Both the position numbers and the translations under genes were made by a program. Below the pieces are notes generated by a model. That model had not been told where the DNA came from. It worked only from the letters and a program-made list of their open reading frames with translations, and searched no databases. This document shows positions 58,013 through 64,000 of a stretch of DNA of 64,000 nt, piece by piece. How positions within the stretch are numbered: position 1 is the stretch's first letter; each line of letters starts with the position of its first letter. This stretch comes from Oceanospirillum multiglobuliferum (GTDB taxonomy: Bacteria; Pseudomonadota; Gammaproteobacteria; Pseudomonadales; Halomonadaceae). The stretch covers positions 32,669-96,668 of the forward strand of contig NZ_FUXG01000015.1 in assembly GCF_900167095.1 (NCBI RefSeq), given 5' to 3'.

Positions 58013-58573
58013 ATGTTTAAATCAGGTCGACAACTGCCTCATCAACAATGGACACAGCCCGCAGGGTTTATGCGCCGATTTGGGGCGATCTTATATGACT
58101 TTCTGCTGATTGTAGCGATGTGGATTGTTGTCGGTTTGATGCGCTTGCCGTTTGTGGATGCCGATGCGATGACAGACCGAGCAGGTCCAGGCTTTCAGTC
58201 GGTCTTGTTTCTGCTGACCTTCTCTTTTTTCACTTTCTTCTGGCTGCGCACAGGGCAAACTTTAGGTATGCAGGCGTGGCGTATTCGTATTCAAAATGTA
58301 GATGGTCGTTCTATTGGCCCAATGCAAGCCTTGATGCGCTTTCTTGCAGGAGGCGCATCAATACTCTGTGGCGGTTTAGGTCATCTTTGGATGCTGTTCT
58401 CTAAACAGAAAACCACTTGGCCAGATCAATTCTCCGACTCAGTTGTAGTCTTTGTGCCCTCTGATAAACAGATCGCACAAATGGAAGCGGAGGGCTTAAC
58501 GGCCTCCGCCGCACATGCCAACACCGCGCAAACTGCTCCAAAAGCTAAGAAGAAACAGCGACGTACACACTGA
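58013..58573 (+). CDS. RDD family membrane protein
   Basis: 186 residues. RDD signature: GFMRRFGAILYDFLLI (Arg-Asp pair), helices about 25-44, 62-80 and 110-130, TLGMQAWRIRIQN. Lys-rich C-terminal tail. Family function uncertain, some members implicated in ion transport. Commonly found next to lptFG. Confidence 0.85.
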   Translation: MFKSGRQLPHQQWTQPAGFMRRFGAILYDFLLIVAMWIVVGLMRLPFVDADAMTDRAGPGFQSVLFLLTFSFFTFFWLRTGQTLGMQAWRIRIQNVDGRSIGPMQALMRFLAGGASILCGGLGHLWMLFSKQKTTWPDQFSDSVVVFVPSDKQIAQMEAEGLTASAAHANTAQTAPKAKKKQRRTH

Positions 58574-58582
58574 ACACCTCTC

Positions 58583-58610
58583 AAAAGCGAGCACTTAGGC
58601 TCGCTTTTTT
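58583..58610. terminator. Bidirectional terminator between RDD gene and trxC
   Basis: AAAAGCGAGC/GCTCGCTTTT arms (58583-58592/58599-58608), 6-nt loop, six Ts on the plus strand; the minus strand also starts TTTT. Confidence 0.88.
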
Positions 58611-58631
58611 ATGGTCTTCCATCAGTGCTGT

Positions 58632-59066
58632 TTATAGATGCTGCTGAATCCAAGCCTGTAGTTGCGGCGCTTGTATGACACCGGCTTGCCTAGCCACTTC
58701 TTTGCCTTGTTTGAAGATTGCCAAGGTTGGAATGCTACGTATACCGTACTGTGCTGCAATCTGTTGCGCTTGCTCAGTATCCAGTTTTGCCATTCTCACT
58801 TTCGGTTCAATCTGTGCCGTCACTTGGGCAAAAATCGGCCCCATCATTTTACAAGGGCCGCACCAAGGTGCCCAAAAGTCCACCACCACAGGAATATCAG
58901 AACGGCTGATCACCGTTTGAAAATTCTGCTGTGTCAGCACCTGTGGTTGGCCTGAAAACAGGGCCGTTTTGCATTTGCCACATTTAGGATTATCGACCAA
59001 ACGTGCCGACGGAATACGATTGACCGCCTTACAATTTGGGCAAACGATATGACTCGATTCGCTCAT
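58632..59066 (-). CDS. trxC: Thioredoxin 2
   Basis: 144 residues. N-terminal zinc finger Cys9-x2-Cys12...Cys29-x2-Cys32, followed by a thioredoxin domain with FWAPWCGPC (Cys69/Cys72) and the cis-Pro in SIPTLAIF. Zinc-containing thioredoxin induced by oxidative stress in other bacteria. Lies 25 bp after the next gene on the same strand and may be cotranscribed. Confidence 0.95.
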   Translation of the reverse strand: MSESSHIVCPNCKAVNRIPSARLVDNPKCGKCKTALFSGQPQVLTQQNFQTVISRSDIPVVVDFWAPWCGPCKMMGPIFAQVTAQIEPKVRMAKLDTEQAQQIAAQYGIRSIPTLAIFKQGKEVARQAGVIQAPQLQAWIQQHL

Positions 59067-59091
59067 GTTTAAGTCTCTTAATAGTCAAAGA

Positions 59092-59598
59092 TTAGCGGAT
59101 GGCAAATGCAGCAAGCTGCTGTGCCAATTGCGTACACTGCTGTCGACTTAATATGAGGACTTTTGCATTAATATCAAGTTGAGTTCGAAGTGGTTGCACT
59201 TGATCGGGGCGCAAACCAAAGCCTTCAATCAGTCGGCCTTGTTCAAATAGGGCATAGTGCAGTTGTGGTAACCGTTCGCGATTCGGCAAATTGATCCGGC
59301 TGAGTGAGCGTAATTGGTCAGCCAGTTTAGAGTAACGATTGAAGGTAAGCGGCAGGTCTGTTGCAGAGAGTTGCAGATAGTCGTTATGGCTAGACTGTAG
59401 TTGTGCTAAAAGCCATTGGTATAAATGGTTAATACGCAGCTGTTGTAGTTGACTGGCAGAAAGTGCAGCGCGGATTTTATCTTGTGGGAATTGGTACAGA
59501 TGGCCTAAAGATGAGTCTGATACAAACTGTTGTTGCAGGTCAGACAGAGACGGAAATACGGGAGTGTTTTTAGCGTGAGAGTTCTGAGCAAACATCAT
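59092..59598 (-). CDS. Hypothetical protein, not recognised
   Basis: 168 residues from ATG at 59598, preceded by AGGA seven nt upstream; the frame continues to 59637. Leu/Gln-rich, mostly helical, soluble, no signal peptide or motif that I can name; one Cys near the C terminus (QQCTQLAQQLAAF). Its start overlaps the Met-rich small ORF by 29 bp and its stop is 25 bp from trxC, so the three may form one transcript. Function unknown. Confidence 0.65.
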   Translation of the reverse strand: MMFAQNSHAKNTPVFPSLSDLQQQFVSDSSLGHLYQFPQDKIRAALSASQLQQLRINHLYQWLLAQLQSSHNDYLQLSATDLPLTFNRYSKLADQLRSLSRINLPNRERLPQLHYALFEQGRLIEGFGLRPDQVQPLRTQLDINAKVLILSRQQCTQLAQQLAAFAIR

Positions 59599-59710
59599 GA
59601 TAGTCCTGAGCAAAAGATAAAGGTGAAAAGCGTGCAAAGCCAGATTGAATTGGTTTAATCATCATTGGTTTGGTCATAATCGACATCATCTTAATGGTCA
59701 TGGTTTTCAT
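59570..59710 (-). CDS. Candidate Met-rich small ORF upstream of the hypothetical gene
   Basis: 46 codons, ATG at 59710 with AAGGTG six nt upstream. Seven of the first 17 residues are Met (MKTMTIKMMSIMTKPMM), then a short polar tail ending DVCSELSR. Overlaps the start of the next gene in another frame, a common arrangement for translational coupling. Could be a leader peptide or small metal-related protein. Not in any family I recognise. Confidence 0.45.
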   Translation of the reverse strand: MKTMTIKMMSIMTKPMMIKPIQSGFARFSPLSFAQDYHDVCSELSR

Positions 59711-59825
59711 GGAGTTCACCTTTTGAGTTTGAGCTTGAATACGAAAAATTTAGGGTGTTATTGATAACATGCAGAGCTTCCCGCTGGCAAGCCACAAACT
59801 GCACAGCGGGATTTAGACTAGTGAA

Positions 59826-62552
59826 TTACTTCTGTCTTGAGCGTAAAAACAGTTTTTCTAACTCTACAATCACAAATACGCTTGAGCTGACCAAGAGGAT
59901 TAGCGCCCAGTCACTCAGGCTAATCGCAGTGGTAGAGAACAAGCTTTGCATTGGTGCAGTGTAGGTAAATAGCATTTGAAAGACCAACAGCACGCCAATG
60001 GCATAGAGCGCGATACGGTTGCCAAAAATACCCGCTTTGTTAACCACCGAGTCTAAGAAGTAGCGGGTACTGAATAGGTAGAAAATCTCAAACATTACCA
60101 GCGTATTGACCGCAATCGTACGGGCATATTCTAGTGACGCGCCAGCCTCTCGATACCACAGGAACAAACCAAAAGTACCTGTCACCAAGATTAAACCGAC
60201 AAACAAGCTACGCCACACCAAAAAGCCAGATAAAAGCGGTGCTTTTGGATCTCGTGGCGGTCTGCTCATCACATTTTTTTCTGCAGGCTCAAACGCCAGA
60301 GCTAATGCCAGCGTAACTGCGGTAATCATGTTAACCCATAGGATTTGTACTGGGGTAATGGGTAGCATTTTACCTAACAAAATAGCAGCCAAAATACTGA
60401 GCGCCTCACCAGCGTTAGTGGGCAGAATAAACAGAATCGCTTTTTTCAGGTTATCGTAAACGGTGCGACCCTCTTCTACTGCACGCGCGATGGTAGCGAA
60501 GTTATCATCTGCCAACACCATCTCAGCGGCCTCTTTTGAAACCTCTGTGCCGTTGATGCCCATGGCAATACCCACATCGGCACGGCGCAATGCTGGCGCA
60601 TCGTTTACACCATCACCGGTCATGGCGACCACTCGGCCAGTGGCCTGTAACGCGGTCACTAAACGTAGCTTATGCTCTGGGCTGGTACGGGCAAATACGT
60701 CGGTTTCAAGCACAACTTTTTGCAGTTGCTCATCTGACAGGCGCTCAATCTCAACCCCTGTTAACGCTTTGGTGCCATCCCCAATCCCCATCTGCGCACC
60801 AATTGACTTGGCCGTTTCCACGTGGTCGCCCGTGATCATTTTCACACGGATGCCTGCGGTATGGCAGAGCTTCACCGCAGCGGTGGCCTCTTCGCGTGGC
60901 GGGTCAATCATTGCCACCAAGCCTAGCAGGCAAAGATCATTACCGACGTCGTCAAAGTTCAGCTCAATATGCTCAACAGGCACTGCTTTAGAGGCGATCG
61001 CTAATACACGTTGACCTTGTGCTGCCATCTCTTGCATTTTGTTGAGCCAATATTGCTGATCAATGGCTTGAGCACAGCCTTCATGACGCTGCCACTGGCA
61101 CATCTCCAGTACACGTTCTGGTGCGCCTTTTAAATAAACCACCGCGTGACCTTTGTGGTCATGGTGCAGGGTTGCCATAAAGCGGTGTTCTGACTCAAAG
61201 GGGATAATATCGGTACGTGGATATTCCTCTTTTTCAAAGTTAGGGTCTAAACCTGCTTTCATCGCTAGCGTGATCAGAGCCCCCTCGGTTGGGTCACCTG
61301 CAAGCTGCCATGCGCCCTCTTTTTGTATCAGTGTTGCGTCATTACAGAGCAGCACTGCACGCACCAACTCTTGTAGCGCTGGCGTTTGATCACAATCGAC
61401 CTCTTGCCCCTCATTCTGAAAACTGCCATGAGGATCATAACCAGAGCCTGTGACCTCAAACGCTTGCTGCGGTAGCTGAATATTACGAACCGTCATCTCA
61501 TTACGGGTGAGGGTGCCAGTCTTATCCGAGCAGATAATGCTGACCGAACCAAGGGTTTCAACCGCAGGTAAGCGACGAATCACCGCACTTCTTTTGGCCA
61601 TTTGTTGCACACCAATGGCCAGCGTGATGGTCATGATCGCTGGTAAGCCTTCTGGAATAGCCGCTACAGCAAGACCCACCGCTGCAAGGAACATCTCCGC
61701 AGGGCTGTAATCATGCACCCAAACACCAAACATAAAGGTGAAGCTGGCAAGGATGATCACGGCAAAGGTCAGCCATTTGGCCAGTTGATCCACTTCTCGG
61801 ATCAAAGGTGTTTCTAGTGTTTCAACATCACTGAGCATCTTATTGATACGGCCAATCTCAGTGTGTTCGCCTGTTGCCACTACGACACCCACCGCATGAC
61901 CGTAAGTGACTAATGTGCCGGAGTACGCCATATTGGCACGGTCAGCGACAACGGTGCTGCTGCTCATCGCTTGATCGTGTTTTTCGTTAGGTAGCGACTC
62001 GCCCGTTAAAATGGCTTCATCAACTCGCAGATCGTGTACATTCACTAAGCGAATATCGGCTGGAATCTTGTCGCCAGACTGCAAGGTAACAATATCACCA
62101 GGCACCAGTTGCTCTGCTGGAGTGGTCACAAATGCACCATCACGCTTCACCATCGCTTGGTGAGAGAGCATGTTACGAATAGCATCTAAGGCTTTCTCGG
62201 CTTTGCCTTCCTGCACAACGCCGATAATGGCGTTTACTATCACAACAGCCGCGATTACCGCAGTATCAATCCAGTGGTTTAAGATTGCAGTGGTAACACC
62301 TGCAGCCATTAAGACGTAAATCAAAATGTTGTGGAATTGTAGAAGAAAGCGTTGTAACAAGCTTTTCTTAGGTGGCGCGGGTAAGCGGTTTAAACCGTAG
62401 TTTTGTTGGCGTGTCAGCACTTCACTTTGGCTGAGACCTTTTTTTTCTGAGCTATTAAGTTGTGTAAGCACTGCCTCATTGTCTAAGGCGTGCCAGTCTG
62501 TTGTGACGGGTTGATCGACATTGTTCACAACTATATTTTCCCTTGCAGACAT
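59826..62552 (-). CDS. P2-type cation-transporting ATPase
   Basis: 908 residues. Actuator loop TGES, P-loop-Asp motif CSDKTGTLTRNE (Asp near 344), KGAPE nucleotide-binding motif, MTGDGVNDAPALRRADVGIAMG hinge. Ten membrane helices. M4 PEGLPA and M5 N..E (TNAGEA) resemble calcium pumps, but M6 reads VNMITAVTLAL, with Ala where calcium ATPases have the TDG Asp. A calcium pump is therefore not assured; another cation (proton, sodium or potassium) is possible. Monocistronic, divergent from the Prx-Grx gene. Confidence 0.88.
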   Translation of the reverse strand: MSARENIVVNNVDQPVTTDWHALDNEAVLTQLNSSEKKGLSQSEVLTRQQNYGLNRLPAPPKKSLLQRFLLQFHNILIYVLMAAGVTTAILNHWIDTAVIAAVVIVNAIIGVVQEGKAEKALDAIRNMLSHQAMVKRDGAFVTTPAEQLVPGDIVTLQSGDKIPADIRLVNVHDLRVDEAILTGESLPNEKHDQAMSSSTVVADRANMAYSGTLVTYGHAVGVVVATGEHTEIGRINKMLSDVETLETPLIREVDQLAKWLTFAVIILASFTFMFGVWVHDYSPAEMFLAAVGLAVAAIPEGLPAIMTITLAIGVQQMAKRSAVIRRLPAVETLGSVSIICSDKTGTLTRNEMTVRNIQLPQQAFEVTGSGYDPHGSFQNEGQEVDCDQTPALQELVRAVLLCNDATLIQKEGAWQLAGDPTEGALITLAMKAGLDPNFEKEEYPRTDIIPFESEHRFMATLHHDHKGHAVVYLKGAPERVLEMCQWQRHEGCAQAIDQQYWLNKMQEMAAQGQRVLAIASKAVPVEHIELNFDDVGNDLCLLGLVAMIDPPREEATAAVKLCHTAGIRVKMITGDHVETAKSIGAQMGIGDGTKALTGVEIERLSDEQLQKVVLETDVFARTSPEHKLRLVTALQATGRVVAMTGDGVNDAPALRRADVGIAMGINGTEVSKEAAEMVLADDNFATIARAVEEGRTVYDNLKKAILFILPTNAGEALSILAAILLGKMLPITPVQILWVNMITAVTLALALAFEPAEKNVMSRPPRDPKAPLLSGFLVWRSLFVGLILVTGTFGLFLWYREAGASLEYARTIAVNTLVMFEIFYLFSTRYFLDSVVNKAGIFGNRIALYAIGVLLVFQMLFTYTAPMQSLFSTTAISLSDWALILLVSSSVFVIVELEKLFLRSRQK

Positions 62553-62876
62553 AGTAGTTCCAACCTCTCCGAGGCAAAGATAAGGCGAAGCATTCGGTGT
62601 CAGTATGCGCTACCGGAGCTATACCAACGGCTCATTGCACCATCACAGCCATTGCTGCAACAGTAACAGCTTGATAAGACAAGATTAGAGTATAAATGTT
62701 GCGTTGCAGTAACGATATTGCTCTTTAGAGACAATTTGTAGCCATTGATAACACCTATGACATAGATTGGAAAAATAGATTTATCAGTTGTGCCTAAATT
62801 GCCTATAGTGGAGCTAGATGTTTACAAAACACGTTTAAGTGCGTGTCTATTTTTTTAAATTGATGGAGTCGCCATA
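62553..62876 (+). promoter_or_regulatory. Divergent regulatory region with Prx-Grx promoter
   Basis: 324-bp gap without a gene. A good sigma-70 promoter toward the Prx-Grx gene: TTATCA (62781-62786), 17-bp spacer, TATAGT (62804-62809). Two related GC-containing stretches ending in CAGTAAC (about 62653-62668 and 62700-62714) are repeated. No clear OxyR tetrad. Confidence 0.5.
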
Positions 62877-63617
62877 ATGTTAGCCAATCGTGAAGGTCAA
62901 GCTGTGCCACAAGTTGTGCTACCTACTCGTGCCAACGGCCAGTGGGTCAAGTTAACTTCTGATGAACTATTTAAGGGCAAAAATGTTGTAGTTTTTGCGT
63001 TGCCCGGTGCATTTACTCCAACCTGCTCAAGTACACATTTACCACGTTATAACGAACTGGCTCCTGCATTTAAGGCCAATGGTATCGACCAAATCATCTG
63101 TTTGTCTGTGAATGATCCTTTTGTGATGGAGGCTTGGGCCGCAGACCAAAAAGCAGAAAACATCATGATGTTGCCAGATGGTAATGGTGATTTCAGTCGT
63201 GGCATGGGCTTGTTAGTGGATAAAAGCCAATTGGGTTTTGGTGAGCGTAGCTGGCGCTACTCTATGCTGGTACGTGATGGTGTGATTGAGAAAATGTTCA
63301 TCGAGCCTGAGGTTGAGGGTGATCCATTCGAAGTGTCAGATGCTGACACTATGCTCGATTATATTAACCCTCAAGCAGAAAAACCAAAGCGTGTGACTTT
63401 AATTGGTAAGCCGGGTTGTAGCCACTGTACTCGTGCTAAAGCGGCATTAAATGCGAATGGCATCCGTTTTGAAGAGATTAGCATCGGTAGTCATGGTGTT
63501 AGCTTGGCAACATTAAGCGCTGTATCAGGTCGCACTACAACACCACAAATCTTTATTGAAGGTGAACATATCGGCGGTGCTGATGAACTAGAGGCTTGGT
63601 TAAAAGCACGGGGTTAA
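62877..63617 (+). CDS. Hybrid peroxiredoxin-glutaredoxin
   Basis: 246 residues. Prx5-type domain (1-160) with FALPGAFTPTCSSTH (peroxidatic Cys50), fused to a glutaredoxin domain (about 170-246) with the GKPGCSHCTRA dithiol (Cys181/Cys184) and TTPQIFI. Reduces peroxides using glutathione through its own Grx domain; gshA in the window makes the glutathione precursor. Known fusion in Haemophilus and marine gammaproteobacteria. Confidence 0.95.
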   Translation: MLANREGQAVPQVVLPTRANGQWVKLTSDELFKGKNVVVFALPGAFTPTCSSTHLPRYNELAPAFKANGIDQIICLSVNDPFVMEAWAADQKAENIMMLPDGNGDFSRGMGLLVDKSQLGFGERSWRYSMLVRDGVIEKMFIEPEVEGDPFEVSDADTMLDYINPQAEKPKRVTLIGKPGCSHCTRAKAALNANGIRFEEISIGSHGVSLATLSAVSGRTTTPQIFIEGEHIGGADELEAWLKARG

Positions 63618-63669
63618 CACATCAAGCTTGTGCATTAAGTCTGATGCTGTACTAGGGCTAACTGCTAGA

Positions 63670-63701
63670 GGCTGCAACCACTTGGTTGCGGCCTTTATTT
63701 T
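63670..63701 (+). terminator. Terminator of the Prx-Grx gene
   Basis: GGCTGCAACC/GGTTGCGGCC-type arms (about 63670-63679/63684-63693, one G-T pair), followed by TTTATTTTT. Confidence 0.8.
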
Positions 63702-63721
63702 TAGCAAAACTCCGCGTAAAC

Positions 63722-63767
63722 CCTCGCCCAATCGGGCGGGGATACAAGCGGGAACCGCGCAGCGGTT
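63722..63767. mobile_element. Probable IS200/IS605 right-end hairpins
   Basis: Just past the tnpA stop are two hairpins: an 8-bp pair (63722-63729/63734-63741) and AACCGC-type arms around 63753-63767 (GAACCGC...GCGGTTC). Subterminal imperfect palindromes recognised as single-stranded DNA are characteristic of these elements. Exact boundary not determinable. Confidence 0.45.
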
Positions 63768-64000
63768 CTAATCAGGTGTCGCCTGACTTTGCACATACTC
63801 TTTCAGTGTTTTGATCGTTGCCCCGCCTGCACTGCAGGCAAAGTAAGAACGTGACCAGAGCGCTGCACTTTTGCTTTGCCGGGGGATATGGGTATTGAGT
63901 ATGCGTATCCGGCGTGATGAAACCGATTTCAGGTTGTTCACCATGACGCTGATCGCCAGCTTCGGCGGATAAGCTATCAGCAGGTGAACATGATCTGATT
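63768..64000 (-). CDS. tnpA: IS200/IS605 family transposase TnpA, C-terminal part (cut by window edge)
   Basis: Read on the minus strand from 64000 to TAG at 63768: 77 codons. Begins inside DHVHLLIAYPPKLA, containing the HUH metal motif (His-Val-His), then VMVNNLKSVSSRRIR, ALWSRSYFACSAGG and the C-terminal helix KEYVQSQ with the catalytic Tyr and downstream Gln. These are the core motifs of the Y1 transposase, and no frameshift is seen in the visible part. The rest lies beyond the window, so completeness and any tnpB are unknown. Confidence 0.92.
   Translation of the reverse strand, partial: SDHVHLLIAYPPKLAISVMVNNLKSVSSRRIRILNTHIPRQSKSAALWSRSYFACSAGGATIKTLKEYVQSQATPD

Noticed and set aside
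62761..62809. OxyR binding site before the Prx-Grx gene
   Set aside because: ATAG elements occur near 62762 and 62804 but the four tetrads do not fall at 10-11 bp spacing.

Overview
The window is chromosomal DNA of a gammaproteobacterium, most likely a marine Oceanospirillales-type organism. Evidence: the order recX-alaS-lysC-csrA-tRNA-Ser(GCU)-tRNA-Arg(ACG)x2, the pepA-holC-valS and lptF-lptG groups, slyX, dapE, gshA, tex, an ATP-type pckA, a sodium-pumping oxaloacetate decarboxylase (oadGAB) and moderate GC. The genus cannot be fixed from the sequence. There is no CRISPR array, rRNA operon or prophage; one IS200/IS605 transposase is cut by the right edge.

Layout. 1-12 kb is accessory: a 1679-residue BapA-type repeat adhesin (minus strand) preceded by eight perfect 9-bp tandem repeats, then a tightly overlapping operon of a cyanophycin-synthetase-like ligase, a FemAB-like acyltransferase and a second ATP-grasp enzyme. 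11-25 kb holds a membrane-tethered cold-shock protein, slyX, a Sel1-repeat protein, gshA, tex, pckA, recX, alaS, lysC, csrA and three tRNAs. 25-39 kb holds an LTA-synthase-family enzyme, dapE with two small genes, glutaminase, a DctB/DctD-type two-component pair followed by a sigma-54 promoter and an SLC13 dicarboxylate transporter, a two-component flavin monooxygenase pair (oxygenase, and reductase fused to a MarR-like domain), a TfoX C-terminal-domain protein and dusC. 39-48 kb holds oadGAB, a three-gene ZorA/ZorB-like proton-motor operon with an unrecognised Cys/His-motif third gene, and a divergent MDR oxidoreductase/LysR pair. 48-59 kb holds valS, a second LTA-synthase-family gene inserted between holC and valS, pepA, lptFG, an RDD protein and trxC. 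59-64 kb holds a Met-rich small ORF, a small unknown gene, a P2-type cation ATPase, a peroxiredoxin-glutaredoxin fusion and the IS200-type tnpA.

Themes. C4-dicarboxylate and anaplerotic metabolism recur (DctBD-SLC13, pckA, oadGAB), as do envelope functions (adhesin, LptFG, two LTA-synthase-like enzymes) and thiol/redox functions (gshA, trxC, Prx-Grx). The two most interesting loci are the CphA-like/FemAB/ATP-grasp operon at 5.3-10.9 kb, which has no cyanophycin-degrading partner here, and the compact Zorya-like operon at 43.5-46.1 kb. Starts were moved from the longest ORF where ribosome-binding site and family alignment argued for it (tex, alaS, dapE, lptF, the flavin oxygenase and two small genes).
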